NCBI GenBank assembly: GCA_030248215.1
Contig: JASANG010003966.1
Location: forward strand, 186,001-250,000
DNA from: Enoplolaimus lenunculus
Lineage: Eukaryota > Nematoda > Enoplea > Enoplida > Thoracostomopsidae
DNA: 64,000 bases
Reading direction: 5' to 3'
In this document: positions 45,401 through 57,400 of the stretch, one piece after another
How the letters are laid out: each line of letters opens with the position of its first letter
Numbering within the stretch: the stretch's first letter is position 1
Translations under genes and position numbers: made by a program
Notes under the pieces: model-generated
What the model was told of the DNA's origin: nothing
Database searches by the model: none
Seen by the model: only the letters and a program-made list of their open reading frames with translations

Positions 45401-48400
45401 GCGCAAGCTACTAAATGGGGCCAAAATATTTTAGCAGGGGCATGCGGTTGAAATAACCAGGTGTCGCAGTTAGTCAAAGGATGGGCTGAGCTCCCCCTAG
45501 CACCCCTCTATCTATGGGCTTCTCCATAGGAACAGAATACTGATTTGTTCCAATGCCCGTTTCGGCAAAAAGTCCTTTTGTCAGCAGTGTATTAAATTTT
45601 TGGCCGCTGCCCAAATATTTTGGGCGCATGTGTAAAGCCCCCTGTATCAAAAAATATTTTTAATTTCCTCGAGAGGGACTTTAAAACTCAATGAAAAAAA
45701 AATTTCCATATAATGAGGTGAGAAGAGATTTATTTACCTTGTGACGGCAAGTAACAGTGCCTATTAAAAACTTGGTTCATATTGACCCAGGATGTCAGAC
45801 AGACCGCACCCATAGGACTTACTTCCTCCCCCGGCTCCTCCACTCGACGTGCCATCAACGAGCAATGGAACGTTCGATCCACACAACGGATTACTTCCAG
45901 CATTATTTCCGCGCTCGTTACTGAATAAATTTTTCCCGCCAAAACGGCGTTGGCTTTCCGCGGCAGCTATTCCATTATTGAGGACCCCGGTAATACCACG
46001 ATGCTGTGGCGTTCCATCATGAAACGTAAGGCAACTACCGTTCAGAGGATGCTTATTATGGTGTCCAGCAGCGTGAAAAGCCTTAGACGAGGGTGGGTAA
46101 TTACAACTGTGAGCAGGAGACGCAGTTGTAAATCCGGCGGTGCCGTTCGTCAGTCCCCCGACCCCGCGATGGCCGTTGACGAGGCCTGGCATAAACCGTT
46201 TCAGTTTATCTTCATTCATGAGCAACGCATTTGATGCTACATCAGGCTGAATTGGCAGTGTTGTTGCTGTTGTTTTCCCGGCTAAAATTTTATTTCAATA
46301 TTATTTCAATAACTTTCATTGTAAAACGACGGACCGAGAGACTGTTCCACAGTCTAACTTTAAGCTTAAACCTAAAACCCAATTCTCACGTGCAAATTTT
46401 TGCACGCGAGAACTTTCAGCTTAAATTTGCCGCTGCAACGTTTGTAATGGATTTTCAAACAAAACTTGCAGCTGCCAGGTTGCAGCTGCAAGTTCTCGCA
46501 GCAAAACATACACGTGCAATATGCACAAGTGAATGAAGCTTCAGCCTGTGTTGGAGAATGAAGAATAATCAATCCATAGTCTAAGCGTATTGCTCGTATT
46601 CTCAAATATGTGTAAAAACCAAACACCAGTAGGCGATAGGTCTTGTAACTTTCAAATCAGCAAATGAGGAACTTAGAAATTCAGCTCTTTTTAGATCCGA
46701 TTTCTCCTACTTCAATGTAAACTTTAATATCTTCAGCAATGGCAAGAGTTCGTCAGTTGAAAAACCTACCACTAACTGGTGATAACAGCTATACACATTT
46801 GGGAATATGGGCCCGTGTCTGAGATAAAGCACCAACTTTATCTACAGTCAAAGCCTAAACCTAAACAACATAAACATGACCATAACCAGCAATCCATCCT
46901 ATTGAGAACTACTTCTCTCGCTCTGTTTGTGGCGTAGCCAGAAAAAATTTCGGAGCGGGACAACTTGCTATTATATACTGTTGTATTTTTGAACATGAGC
47001 ATGGAAACAAGTTTTTTATTTGAGAAGTTTTCATACGAGAGTAGGAACCCTTATCCGTTTAAAATTTCAGAAAAATTTCAGGGGAGGGGGATATGCATTA
47101 ATTTTCCCCTGACTACGCCAACCGCAGCAAAACCCCCCGGCCGCAGTACTTACGTTGACTCGAATAGTACAACTCGCTTGGATCGCCGTTCCTCCGAGCT
47201 GATTTTCGCTTGACAACAAAATAAATCAATCCAACAACAATTAAAACTAGCGAGAGTGCTAAACCAATACCAAGGCACAATGCCAGGTAATTCGATGCCA
47301 AGGAGCCATCGATTCTTCCGTTCACTCCTGGTGGGACAATGGTCGTTTTAGGCTGATGAGACGACCATCGTAACCGAGGAGAGGCTTCGACCACTCCTGG
47401 TGCTAGACGATCGTACAGGCGTGGATTAGTATCCCCAGCTGCGGAAGGCAGTGCGTTTGAAGTTGTAGGGTCTGAAATTTCAATAGGTACGATTGATTAC
47501 AACAAACCAGAAATTTTAAATTATTTAGTATTTCAGGTGTTGAGTTAAAAATACAGACCAATCCCTTCAGACTAAAAACTTTGCAATGCTTACCGCACAA
47601 CTTTCGGCTTGGGCACATTCGAGTCTGACGTTTCGGCCCTCGACACGCAGGGCCGCCATTCTGTGGGGCCGGGTTATCGCAAGCCCGAATACGAGCCTGT
47701 TTACACGACAAAGGATCACATTCGGTCCACTCGCTCCATTCACTCCAACTTCCAGCAACTACAAAAATAACAACAAATTGCAAACCAAAAATAAATACAT
47801 TTTCCAGAAACGACAAAGTGGACCGTACCCATGCTGGTTGTCAGCGTATCTTGCTCGATGGGAACTGGCTAAACATTTTTCAGGAGGGGCATACAAGAGT
47901 TTTCGACGATTTACAAGCAAGGTTTAAAATTTTCTACGATGGGCCAAAATTCTTACAGAAGACAACTAATCCCCTGCTGGCCCAGTCGGGTTACAGGCCT
48001 GACCATGCCGGACGAAAGCTTCCCAATTTTAATTTTTTTCGACAATTACACAAATTTTTTCACAATTAATGACAATTTATGAGGCTTGAGATGCAATTTA
48101 AAATTTTGCAATTCTCGGGTGGTCTCATTCTTTTCCACACCTGAAGTTGAAGTACAGAAACTCAGTCTTACACTTAGGCTTAGGCTTACGCTACAGAAGA
48201 ACATAAACTGTAATGTCGACGAGACTTTCACCTTTAATCAAATTACCATTATTACTGGCGACACCAAACAACTGTCACGTTTAAGGACCAAGTCTTCCAC
48301 AAACTATTGGATTTACCTGGACAATTAACTGCACAATGCCGTTTTTGCATTGTCGGCCCAACACACGTTTTGCCGCCGTTCCGGGCGCGAGGATTGTCGC

Positions 48401-51400
48401 AGCGTCGATTACGATACTGGACCGGAAGTGCATCCGTTGACGGACTCAACGCTGAACAATCGAAATGACACGAGCCGGCCCACGACGTCCACGGCGACCA
48501 ATTTGCGTCTTCTAAAATTTTAAACTTAAACTTATTGTTTTATCAACAAAAAATAAATCATTGCGGCAGGGTTCAACCGGAATTCTTGTTCCTGCCCGAA
48601 TTCCTGCCAAAATTCCATCCTTGTTCGTGTTCCCAACAGTAATTCGGTGACGAAAATTATTTCAAACTCCGGTTTCTGTTCCTGCTCTGGTTCTTTCAAA
48701 GAAATTCAATTCCTGATCCTGTTTCCAACAGTACTTCGGTGATGAAAACTATTTCAAATTCCGGATCCTGTTCCTGTTCCGGCAAAATTTAGTTCCTGTT
48801 GGATCTCTGCATTGCGGTATGATTTCAAATATAAAATGGCATTTTTTTACTTTTATATAAATACGTATAAATAGATCTTTTAGTTACATACATATATGCA
48901 TTTAACAACTTGGCCATATATATTTGGCAAAAAACCAGATAGCTTCGGGTTCAGTTTCGCTGAACTCTCGAAGTCCAAACCAATCAGCTCAACAAACAAG
49001 TACAAAAAGACCAAAGGGTCGGGTTTGACACCTGACCCCCCTCAGGCTACATCCTTGCCCTGAATACTGAATTGAAATAAATACAAATATAATCTACAAA
49101 TATGTTGTTCACTTAACTTCCAGAGTACGTACATAAACACTTTTAACAACTAAAATTTCACTACGTAACTACTTGTTCTATGTTAGATTTTGAACTGAAG
49201 CATAAATAACCTTAAGCGCTAAAACAATCTCAACTATCATTCAGGCTGTTTCAACTCAATTTAAAAACATAACTTTTCATTCCAAAGCCCTGTTGGCTTC
49301 GACTTTTACAAATCCAATTCCGAACTGTTAACTTTTGCCGAATTCAAAACTGAATTCTAACTTTTCCGTTGCCATTCTGTTCGACTGCTTGACAATTTCA
49401 CTAAATGCTTTCTAATTTTAAATGTGCCCCCAACAACCCGCATCTCAGCCGATCTGCCACTGATGGTCATAACGTCCCGAAATTCTACGACTAATACACT
49501 CAAGCGTTCAGCCAAAATTAAAATGTTTAATTATACAAATAAACAAAAAGAACACGACGTCTCTTGTCAAAAATAAAACTTTAATTCTTACTCAAAACCT
49601 TGAAAACAAAAAACTTTTCCCTCTGCGTTCAATATGTCGACTCTTTTCAACTGGAGATATTAATTCAATCAAATTATGTCTCCAAGCATCCTGCCCGCCC
49701 ATCTCACACTGAATTACGCCCAAATTTTTCAACCACGATTGTATCAAAACCAAAAAAAAATCCTCTTCACCCAAAATCACCTCAAAGCCCACGATAAAAG
49801 TCAACGTTTTGCCAAATTTGCTAAAAAATTGACCTGAAATTGCGCAAACTGTATCGTCACACCGCTCTCTTAATGAAACCCAACCCCCCAAGGCCCAAAA
49901 TTTAACCCACCGGACCCACCGTATCCCACACATCCTGTCCCGAAGAAAACATCCGTATCTAAAGTGTGCAATCGTACCCATGAGACCCTCTTCTTCGAAA
50001 CTTGACAGCGCAAGGTTGCAAATAAATCTCGTTAAAATAAATCGAAAATTTCACATTAAACGGCTGTTATACTGCAACTTTCCTATCAAACGTATATTTA
50101 ATATTTTTAATTCTTATTGTTTCAAAAAACTTAAACAAAATTGTTTTTAATTTTATACACAATTAAAAATCGCCGCCTTAATTCTTATTGTTTTAAAAAA
50201 CTTAAACAAAATTGTTTTTAATTTTATACACAATTAAAAATCGCCGCCACAGGTGACTACTGAAGACACGCGATGACGTGGCGTTTATACAACTTTTTTT
50301 AATTTTAAGACAATTTCATCAAAACTTTAATGCAGTCCCGTTCCAGATTATTTTGAACTGAGAACCATTTTTTTCGCGAGACTGTAATAGAGTAAGCTTA
50401 AACTTTAGACTAATTACCTTAAGCTATAGGCTTAAGCTAACTTATAGGACTGTCCGTACGCTTAGGCTTACGCAAGCTTAAGTATAGGCTTATCTTTACA
50501 CTTAGGCTTAGGCACGCTTAGGCTTAGAAATATGGCTATACTACTGTTACGCCGCTTAAAGTAACATTGGCCGTAGTCCCGAAACGTGTTTCGGCTGAGG
50601 AAGGTTTAAAATTCCAGTAGTGCTTACTCCGTCGGGGGAGATGATACAAAACTACTGCAGTCAGTATCGCGTAACCCAAATTCTCTGTTACGACCGAAAA
50701 TCCCGGTATTATTTGTCACTTTCCGGTTTTGATTTCGATTCAGGAATTTTTCAGTTCCGGTCGCACTCTGACCGCTACGCAGGCGTACATCGTTTTTTTT
50801 TAATTTTTGAAAGCAATACAAAATTACCGTTGACTTAGTGTTAAAAATGTAGTTTAAACATAAATCATCGCACTTTCAGATTCGCAAATATTGCAAATAC
50901 TTAGCTGAATCTAAAATATTGCTATATGTATATAGTATTGACCGAGCAGCTAGAACCTATTTTGACCTCAAAATGCATACGGTGCAGATAAGTGTCAAAA
51001 CCGACAATGGCCACTAAGCCAGGGTGCGACCAAATGTCATAATACAAATGTAAATATTCCGCTTTACTGTTAGAGCCGGATAACGATTGTCTCGCCGGAT
51101 AATAATCCGGAAACGAATATCCGGTCAAATTCTGCAATGGGGTAAACTACAATTTGAGGTTTTCGTGCAGGGATTGTAAGACACGGTTCCAGTTTGCAAC
51201 GCAACAAACCCACGTTTAAAATTTTATGGAACGCAACCCCCCCGTTTCCAAAATATACCGCCACTCCAGCCCACCGAGGACCCCCCCCCCCCAAACCCAG
51301 CAAACTGACACTGGGACCAGTTGCGCGCATCCGTCTCCCCTGTGACTTAAATTTTTATGACCAAAACTTACTCCTCTCAACTGAACATATGACATTTTTT

Positions 51401-54400
51401 GTGATTACATTGAGACAAATTATTGCTAAGGGAATTGAAAATATGTATCGTATCAAAAGATTCATAAAGCAACATTATTGCTTAACTTACGATAAACAAT
51501 CGGTTTTATTTTAAAATTAAAAATTTTAATTCAAAAATAACGCAATTATTTTATATTTAATTCGGCTTTGTTCGTTGTTGCAGTAGCGAACACCCTAAGT
51601 ATACATGCATACATACATACATACACACATTCTTTATTGAGTATTCCCAATTGGAATTACTTCCTATATCCACAGCCGGAAATAAAAAATTAATTTTAAC
51701 AAACCATTTCACATCCGATTTATTCAAATTTAAGCGGGCCAATACCAAAAATTTATTCACAATAAAGTATTTCACAAATAACACAAAACATTGGTCTATT
51801 AAGCATCGAAATTAGAAACAAGATGTTAATATCTAATATACCAGTCGTAGTGGGACTACATTTATTGAGCGAAGCTCGAACACACGTAAGCAATTAAGGT
51901 AAAATGCAAATTAGTTATTAGCTAACTATTCATTTATCGGTTTTGGAGGTTTGTAAGCAATTTCCTCAGATTCCTCGCACCCAAAAACCATTCAGCCACC
52001 CTATAATTTTTGGAATAATTTAAAAAATCTTAATTTTGTCTTGTCAATTAAGCTAATATGCAAATTTACTATTAGCTAACTATTCAATTATCGGTTTTGG
52101 AGGTTTGTAGACAATTTATTTAGATTCCTCGCACCCAAAAACCTTCAGTGAACCCTAAAAATTATTGAAATAATTTAAAAAGTCCTAGTTTTGTCTTGTC
52201 AATTAAGCTATTATGCAAATTAGTTATTAGCTAACTATTCAATTATCGGTTTTGGATGTTTGTAAACTATTTATTCAAATTCCTTGCACCTAAAAATCCT
52301 TTAGTGCTGAAATTATATTGCTTTTAACCTTAATAATTAGTGAAACATTGTAAAAAGTCCTAATTTAGGCTTATACCCTTGCTAATATGCAAATTATCTA
52401 TTAGCTAACTGCTCAATTATCGGTTTTGGAGGTTTGTAAACAGTCTACACAGATTCCTCGCATCCAAAAACCCTTTAATGCTAAAATTAGATTGCTTCTA
52501 ACTGTAATAATTAGTAAAATATTGTGGAAAGTAGTAATTAAGGCTTAATTAATTATGCAAATTAGCCTGTAGCTAATAAACGGCTCCAAATTTTAAAACC
52601 CCAATGCGAGGTTAACACCCCAGGATTATTGGCTTTCAAACAAAAAAAGTTTATCAAAATCGGTTCAGCCGTTCCTGAGATTCTTTTCGGACGGACAGAC
52701 GGACGGACGGACATCCACCTTTCGACCCCCAAGTACAAAACATAAAACGCTTCGCGAAACTACGAGCTTCGCTCGGAATTTCGCTTCGCTCAATAAAATA
52801 TGGTATATATTTTAAATATATATGGGTGCCAGCAAAGATTCAGATTCAGATTCGGCAAAACTGTGTGATTCGTTCGGATTCAGATTTGGCTGTGAAAAAA
52901 CTGAATCCAAAAGCTGAATCCAACAATGTTCGACAATACGTTTTCCATTTCTAAGCAACAAAAATTTTAATATTTTTTGATTAACGTTTAAAAGTTATGC
53001 AGCTGGCATTGCGTTGATATTCAGGAACAAATTATAGATATATCTGAAATATGCAACATGCAAGAATCGCATTTGGTTTCGGATTCCGCAAATTAGCAAT
53101 GAATTCGGATTCGATCAAATCTTGGATTTGGTACTACCCTGATCATATACGTACATATACATATACATTAACATAATCTTACTCAAAAGCCACAAAATTC
53201 TTATTAAACAAAGACTATTACCATTTTAACTGCAATATAAACGCGTTATTGGCTATAAATTATCCTCAAAATACACAATAACCGATCAATTATCAATTAT
53301 ATAAGCCTAACAAACGCCTTCTACTAACTGATGGACTAGTCCTAGGCACGCAACCACAACTTATCATAAAATGAATCCAAAAACGAGACCATATCCTTTG
53401 TAATTAACGATAAAATCAAATAAAATCAAAACATTCTGAATTGGTCCGTGTCTAAAATAGACGTTTCAACGGAATCTATAATTCGTCGCCTGACAACTTG
53501 TTGCCCAACAGTGTCCTAAAGCTTATGAATAAATGTAATACTGAACTCACACACATTATGTTTCCAATATTTAAACAACTTCCCATGGCAAAATCCTAAA
53601 CGTAAGCCTAAACCTGAGTCTAAGCGTAAGCATATTGATGATGAGCGACGAATTGTCGAGTCGATAAAATTTCGAATTACAAATTGTCAAGCGACGAGTA
53701 CAACTTCAACACAAGCATATATAATTTCTACACCATTTCAGTTCTCAACGTTACAGAGCACATGCTTAGTACGTAGTTCAATGTGAGACTTAGGCCCACA
53801 TTTTCAAATGGTTATACCTGGGGCCTGTGATATTATTTCATTTATGGGATGGGCACAAGCAATTTAACAGCGTAGTAACATTTACTTATACACGTTCAAG
53901 TAATATGTATATAACTAGAGGGTCGCTACTGGAGGCTGGAGCCCCCACTGGGCCAAAGTCTCCCGAACCCGAAATGCCGGCCGGATCAAGCCTCCACCAC
54001 CGGAAAATTTGCCCCCCAGCTAAGTATTTTTAGCTTTAAAATTTTAACTCTTTTCGGCCATCAAACACACTTTATTTGTTATTTTTTCAGTTATATAATG
54101 TAAAAGATAAGCGTGTAAAGTGTATATATATGTCATATACGACTGACCAAGCATGAGCCAATGAGATTTTCCCTTAAAAACTTATAATTTTCTCAGTAAA
54201 AATACACCCTTCCGACCCAACATTTCCCAAGCTGCCAACGGGGAGCACCCAGTTGAAACCCCTCAACTGCGTCAGGACCCAAAAATAATGCCCAGAATAT
54301 GATATGTATGTTTCTGGTTCGTTCGGTTGATAATCGATGTTCGTTATGTTTGCGGCGCGGGTTCATGGACGCGTCTATTAAGGACCGTAGCTAAGATATT

Positions 54401-57400
54401 CGATCCCTCCCCGCCCGGCGCGCATTCGAGATAAGGCTTCGTTGTAAGGTGTCAATAAGGTAAGGAGTGCAACAGCTTATCCAAAAACGGGGCACATATA
54501 TGGGTGGGCAGTAAACAATGTCGTGAAAAAAACTCGCGAGCAAAGCGAACGAAAAGCGAAATAAGCGAGAATAACGCAATGAATAACCTGAAATGCGCCG
54601 AAGTCGCCAAATTTCTTGTAACCGCATGACGGATTCGTTTTGCCCGGTTGCACCCAGGTGCCCGGCCTAGTAGAAGGGGAGCGGTGGCCGACGTACAGGA
54701 TCTGTTCTACATTGCGTAACCAATTCTAGCTTTTTCCAGAAACTTGGACAAATACGCCATCTACGACCCCTGTTCCGGAACCCCTGTCCCGGGACCCCTG
54801 TTGTATAGACCCTCCATTTTAGCCAACGCCGTCCGATTTCGAAAATTGCACCACTCAGGAAACACACTCGCAATAGAGTCAGCTGAGCAAAGTAGAAAAA
54901 ATATACGGGCGTTAAACCCTAAATTGTTTTCAATTCAAACAATTGCACGTTAGCTGCCCCGTATATTTATTTATGCCACCAGCGGATCCACGACCACAAT
55001 TTTTCCCCACCAGAAAATTTTTTGGTCATAAAAAGATAAGGTCTGTGTACCTTACAATATACCCGCATCATACAGTAAAATTGCGTTTCATAACATTTGC
55101 ACCCCACAAACCACCGTCCAAAATTTCCTGGATACGCCGCCGCTGCTTTCAGCAGACGTCATTTTTACAAAACACCCCTCCTAAGAATTTATATTTTACT
55201 ATTTCAAATCCTACCCTTTGCTTAGTTTTACAACAATAAAACAGTTGGTTACCGCCCAGCCAACTATGTGGCACCGCAAACGATTTAAATTTGTTCAATT
55301 TTTTTCACTTCTACTCAATAATTCATACTTTAATTGCCGCGACAAAATCACTTCCTCAATCCAAAACAATTCCATCTCCCCAGATATATAAATATATATA
55401 TACATATATACATATATATCTCCCCAGATATATATATATACATATATACATACATATATACATATATATACGTATATACGCGTGAAGCATCACGATAACC
55501 AACCAGGTGAAAACAACTCACCACCAACGAGAACGCAAATGCAATTTTAGTACTCAATCTAAATGCAAAATTTTGGCTTTGACCCTGTTATCGGAGGGTC
55601 CTAGCATCCCAGGGTGGCCACTCCATGCATACGTCAATGCCTCCAATTTCAATCTCCTCAGCATTCCAACGCAACGCGCTACCTAAAAACGTCAGCTGGT
55701 CACCTTTGCCAATTTTAATCCACGCTTATTCTTCAACTAAACAACTCGCTATTATTCCCTTGACCCTCACACTACTCGAGTCTGTGTAGATTTGCTCGAT
55801 TTCCACGGACGTATCTCAAGGATGGGCCCAAAGGAACGAGGCGAGGTCACTATTCTACCCACACTGTTTTCGTCAGGCATAAGAGCGTTCTTTCACACTT
55901 GACGATCGCTAACAATTTGCCAATTCTATTTGTCAATATGTTACTCGTTATTTAGGTTCCGGCTCCCACCAAACCCAATTTCCGGGTACGCCAACGCCGC
56001 TTTGATATTACATTTACACACGACCACCGCCTTTTCGTCCGTCTTATCCAATAGCCTACCTCATCAATAATCAAAGCGTTTGGATTAAATTAAACATTCA
56101 AAACCATGTCACTATCGATTAACCCGAGCTACACCAGTAAGTATAAAGATTTAAATTTTAAAAAATTAAATTTTAATACACCCCTATCATCAGAAAATCC
56201 TGATTAATTTTGTTAAAATTTCAAACAAACTCCCTGTCGTATAAAGTGTAGCCACAATTCTGGTTTGACCTGAACCACGTTACAATCATTACCATGCATA
56301 ATTTTTTGTTTTAAGTCTGTTAGTCTCAGTTAGCATTAAGTTATATAAACAGAAATCAATTGGTTAACGCCACACTGGCCAAGAAAGCTATGATGACCTC
56401 CTTGTATCCTTTGGTAAAGGTCAGCCGGCCACTGCCCTCTTGGTAGCAGCCAGATGGCAGGAAAATTCCGTAAACCGTATTTTGTGTAATTTAAAACCTG
56501 TAAGTAAATAGCACCTTAAGTTGTAACTTCAACAAAATTAATATCTGATAGGAAACTTCACGACTCGAATTACCGACATTCTTACTGACAGCCGGATATT
56601 CAACAAATTCCTAAATAATCCTCACTGATCCACTATATTTATATCAGCCAAATCCAAGTTCGCCAGAAACTAAACTACAGACCTCGAGTTTTAAATTTAA
56701 AAAAATTTAATTTTAGTATCTCTCAGCAACTGTAACTAAATTTTCAAATTTCTTCAAATTTTCAATAAAAATCCCGTGCCCTGGCATAACGCTCAAGAAG
56801 CTCGAGAGACTCACTGTAACCCTGTAAGCTACTAAATACCGCACCTGGACGGTAAGTATATCTTTGTTGGTGTGTTAGTAGGTATGGGGGTCATAGTTAT
56901 CCTACCTGATTTGTCATTCTCCCCTGTGGGGGCCAAGACATCAAATGCATCAAACGGCTGTCACTCCTATTTTAATTACGAATTTCACCCATCTTAATCT
57001 ACAAATTAGATTGCAGATGCAGTTGTTGTTGTTGTTGTTGTTGCAAAATGAAATGCAATTAACCATTTTATGCTGATGCTGTCAGAATACATAACATCGC
57101 GTCAAGATTTGAATTAAAACAACAAACACAGACTGTACAACCTCTTCGTCATGTATTCTCAAATAACTATACGGTTAGCCAGGGAGCGACCGAATGTTAA
57201 CTTATTGTATACCGGAAGTATAGCCGGATACTGATTATTTAGCGGAACTATTTGGCTACAGTTCGAAACAGGGATGGGCGGTCTCGGGTAAAGCCCGAGA
57301 CCGAAACCTGCCTACCAGTTCGAAACAGGGATGGGCGGTCTCGGGTAAAGCCCGAGACCGAAACCTGCCTACCGAGACCGGCCAAGAAAAGTTTTGGTCT

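Noticed and set aside
49592-49981. 129-codon minus-strand frame in the UNC5 intron
   Set aside because: No recognisable domain, no in-phase splice sites, AT-rich intronic context.
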